Assembly (NCBI RefSeq): GCF_000317285.1
Contig: NZ_AJLN01000100.1
Span: forward strand, 1 to 64,000
DNA: 64,000 nucleotides
Reading direction: 5' to 3'
Source of the DNA: Chlorogloeopsis fritschii PCC 6912
GTDB taxonomy: Bacteria > Cyanobacteriota > Cyanobacteriia > Cyanobacteriales > Nostocaceae
Made by a program: the position numbers and the translations under genes. Of the stretch, positions 25,694-34,179 are shown piece after piece. The notes under the pieces are model-generated. The model was not told the origin of the DNA. It was given only the letters and a program-made list of their open reading frames with translations, and ran no database searches. Every line of letters begins with the position of its first letter. Positions within the stretch are counted from its first letter, which is position 1.

Positions 25694-27274
25694 ATGGATA
25701 CAAGTATGGCACGGTTATCTCAAGTATGGAAGCGTTTGATAACTTATGTCAAGGGATCGCATATACAAGCTGATCGGACTCAAAATAATAGCAGAGAATT
25801 ACCATGTCCGGAAAAGTTGCAACAAAGCTTAGAAGAGTGGGCAAAACTTGATAGTGAGTCGATTTTTAGAATAGGCGATCGCCAATTGCACGAGCAGATA
25901 TATGATTTGATGGGCAATTGTGCGCTCAAGCCATATATTGTAGAAGCAGTAATGCAGAAGCTAATTGCTCGCGAACAATTTTGTCCGGTGCTGTTATTCC
26001 AGCGCTTAGAAAATTTTTATCGCCGCTGGTGTCAAGGGGAATTTATCGATGCTGCGCCTACAGATAACTTGCCGCAGCAAAAGATGTTACAGTTACAAGC
26101 ACAAAATATTGCGATCGGGCTGCGCCAAGTAGATATTAATACAGGATTAAATGTATTAATTTTGCTGTTAGAGTTACACCGCTATGGGCAACAGCAAGAT
26201 CACCTGAAAGAAAAAATAATTTTTTATCCCTCTGGACAACGACATACAGACAACTTTTTTACATCGCAATTACTTAGGGTAATCAACTACAGCGATGCCA
26301 TTGAAATTGGCAATTTTAGTAATGTTGTTGGCGAATTTCTCAAAGGAGGTAACTTTAGCGGTGCTTACCTTGGTGATGCTGACCTAACAGGTGTCAATTT
26401 CAGTGGTGCCAACCTCAATGGTGCTTACCTTGGTGATGCTAACCTGACTGGTGCTAATTTTAGTGGTGCCAACCTCAATGATGCCAACCTTGGTGATGCT
26501 AACCTCAGCAGTGTGAATCTCAGCGGTGCTAGCCTCAGAAGTATTGACCTTAGTAGTGCTAACCTCAGTGGAGCCAACTTCAGTGGTGCTGACCTTTGTC
26601 GTGCCGATCTCAACAGCGCCGATCTCAACAGTGCCAACTTTAGTGGTGCCGATCTTAGTCACGCCAATCTGACTGGTGCCAACCTCAGGGATGCCAAACT
26701 CAGTAGCAGCTATCTCAGCCATGCTATCCTTTTCAGTGCTAATCTCAGCGATGCGAATCTTAACGGCGCTAATCTTAACTATGCCGATCTGTGCCGTGCC
26801 GATCTCAGCGGTGCTAACCTCAATCATGCCACCCTCAAAGGCGCAAACCTAAGCGACACTATCCTTTTTGGCACCAACCTTAAAAGCGCTATTCTCATCG
26901 CTGCTGACCTAAGTTATGCCAAACTCAATGGTGCAAAACTCCACGGTGCTAACCTGCAAAGCGCAATTCTCTTAGGCGCAGATCTCAGCGGCGTAGAGCT
27001 CGGTGGCGTCATTCTCAATGAAGCCGATCTCAGCGGTGTCATTCTCAATGAAGCCGATTTAAGTGGTGCTGACATCAGCGATGCCATTCTCTTTGGTACC
27101 GATCTCAGTTACGCCAACCTCAGTAGTGCCAACCTCAGTGGTAGTAACCTCAGCGGTGCAATCCTCTATGGCGCAGATCTCAGCCACACCAACCTTAGCC
27201 AAACAATTCTCGGTGGTGCTGACCTTAGCAACGCTAACCTGGAGAAAATGACTTGGAGTAATTACCTTGAGTAG
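25694..27274 (+). CDS. Pentapeptide-repeat protein with N-terminal helical domain
   Basis: A 526-residue protein. The first 210 residues form a helical domain (DRQLHEQIYDLMGNCALKPY, FQRLENFYRRWCQGEF) that often precedes pentapeptide repeats in Nostoc-like genomes. From about residue 215 to the end there are about 60 tandem A(D/N)LxX repeats (GANLNGA, SADLNSA and so on), expected to fold as a right-handed quadrilateral beta-helix. No signal peptide or membrane helix is visible. Function is unknown; some relatives act in protein-protein contacts. The start at ATG 25694 was taken over a TTG four codons upstream; ATG 25706 is also possible. The repetitive DNA yields long overlapping frames on the opposite strand that I do not regard as genes. 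Confidence 0.88.
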   Translation: MDTSMARLSQVWKRLITYVKGSHIQADRTQNNSRELPCPEKLQQSLEEWAKLDSESIFRIGDRQLHEQIYDLMGNCALKPYIVEAVMQKLIAREQFCPVLLFQRLENFYRRWCQGEFIDAAPTDNLPQQKMLQLQAQNIAIGLRQVDINTGLNVLILLLELHRYGQQQDHLKEKIIFYPSGQRHTDNFFTSQLLRVINYSDAIEIGNFSNVVGEFLKGGNFSGAYLGDADLTGVNFSGANLNGAYLGDANLTGANFSGANLNDANLGDANLSSVNLSGASLRSIDLSSANLSGANFSGADLCRADLNSADLNSANFSGADLSHANLTGANLRDAKLSSSYLSHAILFSANLSDANLNGANLNYADLCRADLSGANLNHATLKGANLSDTILFGTNLKSAILIAADLSYAKLNGAKLHGANLQSAILLGADLSGVELGGVILNEADLSGVILNEADLSGADISDAILFGTDLSYANLSSANLSGSNLSGAILYGADLSHTNLSQTILGGADLSNANLEKMTWSNYLE

Positions 27275-27367
27275 AAGGGTGTGCGTGGTTTGGATAAAGC
27301 CGTGAACGTACCAGAAGGGTTAAAACAGCAACTGGGGTTGAGGTAAAACTAGAGGGAAAATGATACT

Positions 27368-28090
27368 TTATAAAGCATTGGGATTTTCTCCCAACTCCCT
27401 TAACCTAGCAGCTAAACGTTCGGCTCTTTGGTGTTCGGCTTCTTCTGGTAAAAGAACTAAATTGCCAGCTTGATCGTAAAAACGCAACCACAATGCCGTC
27501 TCCCGTTCTATTGTTCCCTCCCAAGTTCCCAACCAAAAGCCCAAGGTCTGACACCAAAGCCATCCCCGTTCATTTGGCACTATAGACTGATAACGAAGGT
27601 TAGCATCTAACCGCCATCCTTGCAGAGAATTGGGTTCAAAGGGGTCAAATACAAAGTAATCCCTTGTCCTAAAGACGCGCTCGTAAATATCTTTTTTTGT
27701 CCCCGTATCAGCTTCAGCAGTCGAAGGTGACATCAGCTCCACAATTACATCCGGGTAACGACCGCCTTCTTCCCAAACCACCCAGCCTTGCCTAGATTTA
27801 GAACCATCAACATCCAGCACCACAAAAAAATCTGGCCCTCGAAAATCGCGGTTACGAACTTGGGCACTGCTGTAATAAACAAACATATTGCCCCCCGCAA
27901 AGAAATCATTGCGATCAACCCAAGCTTGCTGCAATGACCGAATCAGGATACTCATGCCAATGCGGTGGCGATTTGTTTCCAAAGGTTCTCCATCATCAAA
28001 AATTAAATTTTGTGGCGGCGTAGGAGGCTGAGACATCGCAACAGCCGTTATCTGAGATATGTTTTCAAAATTCCTCTCACTTGCCATCAC
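27368..28090 (-). CDS. Uma2 family (DUF820) restriction-endonuclease-fold protein
   Basis: A 240-residue member of the large cyanobacterial Uma2 family with a PD-(D/E)xK nuclease fold. The core is visible: RNRDFRGPDFFVVLDVD, then PDVIVELMSPSTAEADTGTKKDIYERVFRTRDYFVFDP, with the catalytic Asp, Glu and Lys in the usual places. The C-terminal part, with GFWLGTWEG and a charged AERLAARLRELG tail, is also typical. The biological role of these proteins is not settled; they are very numerous in filamentous cyanobacteria. The gene stands alone, 93 bp from the convergent pentapeptide gene. ATG 28090 is used; a second ATG at 28036 would still keep the domain. Confidence 0.85.
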   Translation of the reverse strand: MMASERNFENISQITAVAMSQPPTPPQNLIFDDGEPLETNRHRIGMSILIRSLQQAWVDRNDFFAGGNMFVYYSSAQVRNRDFRGPDFFVVLDVDGSKSRQGWVVWEEGGRYPDVIVELMSPSTAEADTGTKKDIYERVFRTRDYFVFDPFEPNSLQGWRLDANLRYQSIVPNERGWLWCQTLGFWLGTWEGTIERETALWLRFYDQAGNLVLLPEEAEHQRAERLAARLRELGENPNAL

Positions 28091-28201
28091 GCCAACCCCG
28101 AACAGTTGATTTATTGAATAATGTAGCTTTTATGCTCATTTAAAGTCTATTCAAAACTTTAGTTGAAAGTTGTTGTAGTGATTAGCTACTATAACTCTAT
28201 T

Positions 28202-28408
28202 ATGCTGAATTATCCAACTATAATCCCTAATACAATTACCCAGGAATTAAAGCGCTATTCACGCCGACATAGTGCTTTTTGCATTGGTTTATATAGTTAT
28301 ATTTGGGTGGGTGCAATGGAGTTTTGGGCTGATTTAGCCTTTGAACTCACGCGGTTGAAGCTTCATAAACTCCCCTACCCTATTTTCAGAAAGATTTACA
28401 TGCTATGA
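28202..28408 (+). CDS. Hypothetical small protein
   Basis: A 68-residue ORF from ATG 28202 with a GLYSYIWVGAMEFWADLAFEL hydrophobic segment (one possible membrane helix) and a basic C-terminus. I do not recognise the family. Composition is protein-like and no other gene overlaps it, but there is no clear ribosome binding site and the following 180 bp look like decayed coding sequence. It may itself be part of a decayed gene. Confidence 0.3.
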   Translation: MLNYPTIIPNTITQELKRYSRRHSAFCIGLYSYIWVGAMEFWADLAFELTRLKLHKLPYPIFRKIYML

Positions 28409-28737
28409 CTTTTATCCAGTCTAATTTTTAGCCGCTTTGTCACCCCGTCAGTTGCTGGCCTTATTTTGCCGATGATGTTTGTCTGCCGTTTCCTTTTCCG
28501 TTTGCAACTTTAATCAAAGAGTATGCGGTTAATGCCAAGGATATAGTGGAACCAAAGGATTTGGAAGAATCAGAAGATTTAGAGGAATAAAGCAACTAGT
28601 GTAAATGCGATCGCTTTTATGCAGGCAAATATATTGATAAAAGCTTCTGTTAAGTCATGTACCGCAATACTTGTGTTGCTTGGACATAGTAGTTAGCCCA
28701 AGAGATTATTTAGTTTGGCGATCGCGCTAAACAGACT
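28409..28737. other. Gene-poor stretch with a possible coding remnant ending at 28590
   Basis: A plus-strand frame from about 28445 to TAA at 28588-28590 reads LPFPFPFATLIKEYAVNAKD and then an acidic tail (EPKDLEESEDLEE), which looks like the C-terminus of a protein. It has no start codon and I cannot name the family. The remainder to 28737 has HIP1 octamers and nothing else recognisable. Confidence 0.3.
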
Positions 28738-29151
28738 TTAGGGTGGTGGGTGGCGACTAAGAAGTTCTTCTTCTGCCCGAATTGCCAGCATAATGGCACG
28801 GTTCATGTTAAGGGCATTAATGGTTGCTCGTCCTGTAGCTGTTAATCCAACAACTCGCACATCATCCCAACCAAAGTGTTCTTTCCATACCTGTTGACGT
28901 GGGTTAAATATTGGTACAATTTCGCCCGTCTCTGGATCTTCAACTGTTTGTCGAGCAGCTTTACGTAGCGAACACGATACGCAGGCAAGTGCTAAATTTT
29001 CTGCTGTTGTTGCACCACCTGCTACTACAGGAGTGATGTGATCTATGTGAAACGTAGCAGCCTGCCCTGCTTGGGACAAACCACAATACTCACAGTGATC
29101 GCCCGCTCTTTGAATAACTAATTGACGCAAGGCAGCGGGAATTTTTGACAT
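28738..29151 (-). CDS. HNH endonuclease
   Basis: A 137-residue HNH nuclease. The N-terminal half contains the zinc-binding CEYCG, the HIDHITPVVAGG catalytic block, ENLALACVSCSLRKA and a second CxxC, the full HNH core. The C-terminal half, with WKEHFGWDDVRVVGLTATGRATINALNMNR, is typical of the stand-alone cyanobacterial HNH family. Its ATG directly abuts the TAA of the upstream small gene (TAAATG on the minus strand), so translation is probably coupled. Such pairs are common in cyanobacterial genomes; what they cut is unknown. Confidence 0.88.
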   Translation of the reverse strand: MSKIPAALRQLVIQRAGDHCEYCGLSQAGQAATFHIDHITPVVAGGATTAENLALACVSCSLRKAARQTVEDPETGEIVPIFNPRQQVWKEHFGWDDVRVVGLTATGRATINALNMNRAIMLAIRAEEELLSRHPPP

Positions 29152-29361
29152 TTATCCCTGCTTCATCACACGTTGCGACCTTAAGCTAAGTAGAGATAAA
29201 AATTCTGCCAACTCAACAAGTCCTTCTGCTTCTCGCCGTTCTGTTTGATTTAACTCTTCGCCTGCATCCTGACGATCCAGCAGAAATTGAAGGCGCTCTT
29301 GAACAGCTTGAGGAAGCTGAAATTGAGCCAGTTCAATAGGTATCTCAATTATCTCAGGCAT
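29152..29361 (-). CDS. Small conserved partner of the HNH endonuclease
   Basis: A 69-residue acidic helical protein with LLDRQDAGEELNQTERREAEGLVELAEFLSLL. It lies immediately upstream of the HNH gene with no intergenic base, and this two-gene arrangement recurs in many filamentous cyanobacteria. The size and coupling would fit an antitoxin-like or regulatory partner, but this is inference. No DNA-binding motif is obvious. Confidence 0.75.
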   Translation of the reverse strand: MPEIIEIPIELAQFQLPQAVQERLQFLLDRQDAGEELNQTERREAEGLVELAEFLSLLSLRSQRVMKQG

Positions 29362-29507
29362 ATAGGGAGAAATTTTAACTACTTGTAGAGCCAGTGTAAA
29401 CCAAAGTTAGTCGAGACGGTCTAATGCTGTTTACTCACCTGTTGTAAATGCGATCGCTTTGAGTGGGAATGGTAGTAATAGTACTTTTTGAATTGAATTG
29501 GCGTTGC

Positions 29508-30182
29508 CTATCCACGCAAGAATGTAAACGAATTCACCACTTGATCAAATGCTTTTTGGTAGATAGCGTCATTATTTCCGTAGCCAGTCTTCCCAAATGT
29601 AATAACGATAATGTTAGAACCATTGGGACTTTTGAAGACAACGTGCTCATTCTCGTATAAGCCACTGGATTGGAAGGCGATCGCTTTTTGTCCGGCAATT
29701 TTTGTATCTTTGAATGCACGAGTTACGCCAAACTGATTACTTTGTTGTACCCATTTCTGCAATGGCAACTTTTGAGGGTTATTCGCTACTGTGACGCTGA
29801 CATTTGCCGGATACTCTGTTCCCCCTTCATATGCTCCCGAACGAATTTTCTTGGCGTGTTCTTGAGTCCAGATCTGAATTGCAGCTAACGGAGCATTATT
29901 ACTAGAGGGTATTTTTGTTTTATCATCCACCACAAAAATATTAGGAGGATAACTAAACTGAAACCCAAAGCGATCGCTTTTGTAGATGGCTTTGTCTTGG
30001 GGAACGGGTTTTGGAGTAGATGGTTTGGATGGAGAAACCTCTCGATTGGAAGCGGGACTTGCTGGCGAGGAACTAACTATTGGAGATTCAGGCTGGCAGG
30101 CGATCGCACCTGCTACTACCAAGCCTAACGCAACTGAATGCAAAACCAATTTTTTCAGTTGCCTGTAGTTAACTACCATCAT
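29508..30182 (-). CDS. Putative lipoprotein, unknown function
   Basis: A 224-residue protein with a signal peptide ending in an AIAC lipobox (about Cys29), a Ser/Pro-rich linker of about 35 residues and a globular domain of about 150 residues (SDRFGFQFSYPPNIFV, VSVTVANNPQKLPLQKW, IAGQKAIAFQSSG, AFDQVVNSFTF). The domain resembles the PsbP/MOG1-like alpha/beta sandwich proteins found in cyanobacterial lipoproteins, though I am not certain. Predicted to be anchored in a membrane facing the periplasm or thylakoid lumen. Monocistronic. Confidence 0.7.
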   Translation of the reverse strand: MMVVNYRQLKKLVLHSVALGLVVAGAIACQPESPIVSSSPASPASNREVSPSKPSTPKPVPQDKAIYKSDRFGFQFSYPPNIFVVDDKTKIPSSNNAPLAAIQIWTQEHAKKIRSGAYEGGTEYPANVSVTVANNPQKLPLQKWVQQSNQFGVTRAFKDTKIAGQKAIAFQSSGLYENEHVVFKSPNGSNIIVITFGKTGYGNNDAIYQKAFDQVVNSFTFLRG

Positions 30183-30408
30183 TTACTCCTCTCCAATATG
30201 TGATTCTGTAGCTTCTATAGATTCAACGTTTACAAGAGCGATTCCATAGTTTTTTGACTTTTCCGCAAAAGATTCAATATAAATGCCATAATTAAGCCAA
30301 TTCAAGACGTAATGAACCTTTTCTTGGCTACACTTGAGCATTTAGCTTCGTTTTCGCAGGAAACAATGGCACTTCCAATATGTTGTAACGATACGGAGTG
30401 TGTCCAAT

Positions 30409-31239
30409 ATGAAAAAAATTCTGTTTTTGCTTCTGCTTAGTGTCGTGTTGATACGTCCGGCAAAGGCTCAGGATACGGGTATTGGAGTGGGACTGAGCTT
30501 TGATGTCGAATACATCATGCCTCAACGGTACAGAGATCCTGGTGGTAGAACACGGGCATTGTTTCCAGTCAAATATGTCTGCGGCGAAACACAACCCACC
30601 GACAGGCTAGTACCAGGTACTTATAGGACTGTGATCAACGTGCTTAACCTGAGTACGTTTGCTACTGAAGTTGGTTGGAGGTTTTCCTCAGGATTTGGCA
30701 GACCTGGAATCGTGGGTGCTAGGGCGAGAATTGAGAGATTCGGCTCTTTCTTCATGGACTGCCCGTTTATCATTCGTAATCTCCAGAGGGCGGGCGTGGA
30801 AGTCGGTTCGTTCATCGAGGGATTCGTCACGATCGAGGATCTGAACGATGCCAGGACAGAACGCACACCCACGAGAGTTGCAGCGACATACTCGGTGTTG
30901 CACAAACAGGTACACAACTTGCCTGACTTACTGCCAATTCAAAGAGAACGGACATGGTGTCGGCTCGATAACCAAGGACGCCTAATTGTAACGATTAGGA
31001 ATCAGGGAGAGGCTTCTGCGCCTTTATCGATTACAAGGGTTGCAATTGATGCAGGTGCGTCTTTTAGTAGAATCACGCCTACGCTTGCGCCTGGTTCACA
31101 AGCTGACCTCGCACCGATTCCTCTACCGAGTGGTGAAGACACGGTTGTATTCACCATTACTGCGGATGCCCCTGCTGCCATCCGCGAAATGAATGAAACT
31201 AATAATAGTGCGATCGGGGTATGTGTGTTGGTGGAATAG
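30409..31239 (+). CDS. Secreted protein with C-terminal CARDB-type domain
   Basis: A 276-residue exported protein. ATG 30409 follows a GGAG at a suitable distance and begins a signal peptide cleaved near AKAQD; a GTG three codons upstream is less likely. The first half is of unknown type. The second half, about residues 170-270, has CRLDNQGRLIVTIRNQGEASAPLS and EMNETNNSAIGVCV, which is the pattern of CARDB (cell-adhesion-related, Ig-like) domains. Role unknown; probably a periplasmic or extracellular binding protein. GC content is slightly higher than in its neighbours. Confidence 0.7.
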   Translation: MKKILFLLLLSVVLIRPAKAQDTGIGVGLSFDVEYIMPQRYRDPGGRTRALFPVKYVCGETQPTDRLVPGTYRTVINVLNLSTFATEVGWRFSSGFGRPGIVGARARIERFGSFFMDCPFIIRNLQRAGVEVGSFIEGFVTIEDLNDARTERTPTRVAATYSVLHKQVHNLPDLLPIQRERTWCRLDNQGRLIVTIRNQGEASAPLSITRVAIDAGASFSRITPTLAPGSQADLAPIPLPSGEDTVVFTITADAPAAIREMNETNNSAIGVCVLVE

Positions 31240-31297
31240 ACATCTCCAAAAAACTCCCAAAGCCAGTCTGAGCATTTGGAGACTAAGGGATAAATCT

Positions 31298-31738
31298 TCA
31301 AATTTCTACGTTATATTTTTTAGCAATCTCACGTAGTTTATCTAACTGGTCTTGTGATGCTTGAGCTAATTTCTCGTCTACGGGTAATGTATTATTCTTG
31401 CCTTTTGGAGCTAAATACTTGACGTAAAGAGAAATAAAATCAACTACGATAGGTATGCCTTTGAGAGCATTTTTATCAGCTTGCGTTCCTGCTAATAAAG
31501 CTGCTAAACCACCTTCAATTGTATTTCTTGTCGCTTTGACGAACTGATCGACAAGTTCTTCAATGTAGTAGGCTCCTTCCAGATCCTCTAGCTTTTTCCG
31601 ATCTGGAGTGAATTCGTATCCAGCTGCGATCGCCTGCTCAAAAATACACCAGTCTGTAAATTCTTTCAGTGCTTCTTCTGGAAGACGAGAAAAATAGTTG
31701 TGCAATTCCAAATCAGACATTAGATTATCTTGTGACAT
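31298..31738 (-). CDS. Hypothetical protein, soluble and helical
   Basis: A 146-residue protein; I start it at ATG 31738 because the upstream extension of the frame would overlap the divergent DUF4336 gene and looks non-coding. It is predominantly helical and acidic (SRLPEEALKEFTDWCIFEQ, LEDLEGAYYIEELVDQFVKATRN, KLAQASQDQLDKLREIAKKYNVEI). I do not recognise the family. It is divergent from the next gene with 45 bp between the starts, so they may share a control region. Confidence 0.6.
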   Translation of the reverse strand: MSQDNLMSDLELHNYFSRLPEEALKEFTDWCIFEQAIAAGYEFTPDRKKLEDLEGAYYIEELVDQFVKATRNTIEGGLAALLAGTQADKNALKGIPIVVDFISLYVKYLAPKGKNNTLPVDEKLAQASQDQLDKLREIAKKYNVEI

Positions 31739-31783
31739 TCTTTCACCTGAAGATGTAGAGATTTTTGGAAGAGTGATGTAACT

Positions 31784-32524
31784 ATGAAGGATGCAAAACT
31801 TTACGAACCAATTAACACTCTTAAGTACGTTGATGAAAATATCTGGATTGTTGATGGGCCGATTATCCAGATGCAAGCCTACGGTACTAATATACCTTTT
31901 CCCACACGCATGACTGTTATCCGTTTAACTAACGGTGATTTGTTTATCCATTCGCCAACACACTTAACTAATGAACTGAAAGCAGAAATTGATGCGTTGG
32001 GAAGAGTTTGGCACCTGGTTTCACCGAATAAAATTCATTATGCTTACATTGGACAATGGGGTGAAGTTTATCCTGATGCGATCAAATGGGCATCGCCAAG
32101 AGTGCGAGAGCGAGCCAAGAATATAGTTTTTGATCGGGATTTGAGTGAGGAACCAGATTCTGCTTGGGCAGAGGAAATCGATCAGGTAATTGTTCACGGT
32201 AGCCGCTTTATGGATGAGGTTGTTTTTCTGCATAAGCCGTCTCACACCTTGATTCTTGCCGACCTCATCGAAAATTTTGAAGCTGACAAGATTGGTAAAA
32301 AATACGAATTATTGGCGAGATTAGGTGGCTGTCTAGATCCTGATGGAAAAACTCCCTTTGATTTGCGACTCACTTTCTGGGGACGCAAAGCCCAGACGCG
32401 AGAGGCTATCCGCCAGATAATTACATGGGAACCAAACAGAGTTATCCTTGCCCACGGTCGTTGGTATCCTGAAAATGGCACAGAGGAACTTAAGCGTGCT
32501 TTTCGCTGGCTGGGTAAGTTCTAG
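31784..32524 (+). CDS. DUF4336 protein (metallo-beta-lactamase-like fold)
   Basis: A 246-residue member of DUF4336, distantly related to the metallo-beta-lactamase fold. Segments such as YVDENIWIVDGPI, LFIHSPTHLTNELKAEIDALG, HTLILADLIENF and RVILAHGRWYPENG mark the family; the usual HxHxDH zinc motif is reduced, with SPTHLT and the C-terminal AHG remaining. No signal peptide. It is convergent with hupL, with only 3 bp between the two stop codons. A link to hydrogenase is not supported by anything beyond position. Confidence 0.75.
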   Translation: MKDAKLYEPINTLKYVDENIWIVDGPIIQMQAYGTNIPFPTRMTVIRLTNGDLFIHSPTHLTNELKAEIDALGRVWHLVSPNKIHYAYIGQWGEVYPDAIKWASPRVRERAKNIVFDRDLSEEPDSAWAEEIDQVIVHGSRFMDEVVFLHKPSHTLILADLIENFEADKIGKKYELLARLGGCLDPDGKTPFDLRLTFWGRKAQTREAIRQIITWEPNRVILAHGRWYPENGTEELKRAFRWLGKF

Positions 32525-32527
32525 AAA

Positions 32528-34123
32528 TTACGCTGTCCGGAAACGTGCGAGTTCTTCACCCGTCTTGGCATCGTGGGCGTGAACGGTACACACCAAACAG
32601 GAATCAAATGACCTTGCCACATGACCAACTTCTATTGGATCGGTTGGATCGGCAATGGGTATGCCAATCAAAGCTTCTTCGATCGGGCCGCGCTTTTGTT
32701 CGGCATCACGAGGCCCCACATTCCAGGTTGTAGGGGCAATGACTTGATAGTTCTTAATCTTGCCATCTTCTAGTTCTACCCAGTGACACAGAGAACCTCG
32801 CGCTGCTTCTGTTGCACCCCAACCACGTCCATCTTTTTCTTTGGGTTTGATATACCAGGGATCGTTTAATTTGAACTCACGCAAACAGCGTTCGGCTTGG
32901 CGATACAATTTCACAATTTCGTGAACTCGTGCCAATTGACGCACATGAACGCTGGGGCCACCCATGCGCTTGAAGACATCTAAGATAAATCCGTCGTAGT
33001 GCTGCCAAGATTCGCCATGCCTACCACCCGCTACCAACTGCCGCGCTAAGGGGCCTGCTTCCAAACGTCCGTAGTCTATATGACGTACTGCTGTTGACCA
33101 AGAATATGAGTTATTGAAGTCTTTGTCATTCTTTTGGATCGGGTTAGTAGTGCGATCGAAGGGGTGAATGTCTTCTGTGCCTTCGTCATACCAAGAGTGA
33201 GTGGTATTCTCGCGGGCAAAGGTATGATCCATCAAGGTATGAGTGTCGCTGATACTGTCATACACTCCACTCTTCATAATCATGGCGGCATTTCGCCCTT
33301 CTATCGTTGGCTTTTGGTATCTATCTTCATGAGGTAAATATCCCCAAGTCACATATTTACCTACACCGCCACCAAATTTATCTAGACCAATATCTAAACC
33401 CATGCGCCAATAAAAACCCAAGTCAGACTGGCGATGATTGCGGTTTTCATGCAGCCACGCCATAAAGTCATCATAGGTTTGGATTTGTTCGTAACGTTCC
33501 AATGAACAACCCAACCATATTGGTTCTAACCAATTGGTACGGAAATATTCCAGGATTGACCAAGCACGGGTGATGTCTGTGAGGGTGGGGGCGCACATGA
33601 CGCCACCGGGAACCATGTAACTAGAATGAGGCCATTGACCGCCTAAAAGAGCATAAATTTCGACTGGTTTGGCAGAAATTGTGACACCGATTTCATAATG
33701 CTTACCAGTGAAGGCTGCAAAGCGACGGACAGCTTCGCTATAGTAGCGGCTATGCTGGTATTTTTGATGAGTCAAATCAATCGCAAATAGCCCGTAGAAA
33801 TAGCGGGGTATGCTTTGAATTGTTTCAACAAGTTGACCGAGATTTCTTGCCAAAATCGCATTGCGCGGAACTTCTGTTTCCCATGCCGTATCTAGTGCCC
33901 ATGACGCACAAGTCAGATGAGAGCCTCCACAAATACCGCAGATACGAGGTGTGACAATTAATCCGGCTTGGGGATCTTTGCCGCGCAGGATAACTTCAAA
34001 TCCTCGAAAGAGTTCGGCATGAGTCCAAGCGTTGACTACCTGCCCATCTTCAATTTCAACTCGCACATCTAAATCGCCCTCAACTCTACCAACGGGCGAG
34101 ATGTCTAATGTTTGGGTTCCCAT
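32528..34123 (-). CDS. hupL: Uptake [NiFe] hydrogenase large subunit
   Basis: A 531-residue large subunit. ATG 34123 was chosen because an AGGAG lies just upstream and MGTQTLDISPVGRVEGD is the usual start. All four nickel-site Cys are present: C62 and C65 in RICGICGGSH, C509 and C512 in DSCLVCTVH. The 16 residues after His515 are the C-terminal extension removed by the maturation protease once Ni is inserted. With HupS it oxidises H2 released by nitrogenase in heterocysts and feeds electrons to the respiratory chain. The gene is continuous, without the excision element that splits hupL in some Anabaena strains. It is the second gene of hupSL. Confidence 0.97.
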   Translation of the reverse strand: MGTQTLDISPVGRVEGDLDVRVEIEDGQVVNAWTHAELFRGFEVILRGKDPQAGLIVTPRICGICGGSHLTCASWALDTAWETEVPRNAILARNLGQLVETIQSIPRYFYGLFAIDLTHQKYQHSRYYSEAVRRFAAFTGKHYEIGVTISAKPVEIYALLGGQWPHSSYMVPGGVMCAPTLTDITRAWSILEYFRTNWLEPIWLGCSLERYEQIQTYDDFMAWLHENRNHRQSDLGFYWRMGLDIGLDKFGGGVGKYVTWGYLPHEDRYQKPTIEGRNAAMIMKSGVYDSISDTHTLMDHTFARENTTHSWYDEGTEDIHPFDRTTNPIQKNDKDFNNSYSWSTAVRHIDYGRLEAGPLARQLVAGGRHGESWQHYDGFILDVFKRMGGPSVHVRQLARVHEIVKLYRQAERCLREFKLNDPWYIKPKEKDGRGWGATEAARGSLCHWVELEDGKIKNYQVIAPTTWNVGPRDAEQKRGPIEEALIGIPIADPTDPIEVGHVARSFDSCLVCTVHAHDAKTGEELARFRTA

Positions 34124-34149
34124 TCTCCTCTCCTTTTGGTGATTGGTTT

Positions 34150-34176
34150 GTAGTAAGCACAAAGAGTGCTTACTAC
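34150..34176 (-). promoter_or_regulatory. Hairpin in the hupS-hupL intergenic region
   Basis: A perfect 11-bp stem (GTAGTAAGCAC/GTGCTTACTAC) with a 5-nt AAAGA loop lies between the hupS stop and the hupL ribosome binding site. A hairpin at this place is known in hupSL of Nostoc-type strains and has been proposed to influence the stability or ratio of the two messages. There is no T-run, so it is unlikely to be a full terminator. Confidence 0.8.
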
Positions 34177-34179
34177 GAA

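Noticed and set aside
26384-26827. Long minus-strand open frame (147 codons) opposite the pentapeptide-repeat gene, rich in Ile, Thr, Glu and Val
   Set aside because: It is the periodic antisense of the A(D/N)LxX repeat and has no start context or known domain; a second antisense frame in the same repeat shows the same effect.
30621-30917. Minus-strand ORF of 98 codons opposite the CARDB-domain gene
   Set aside because: Antisense of a gene with a clear signal peptide and domain; no independent support.
32528-34123. Possible interruption of hupL by a heterocyst-specific excision element, as in some Anabaena strains
   Set aside because: The gene reads through without a break and all Ni ligands are in place.
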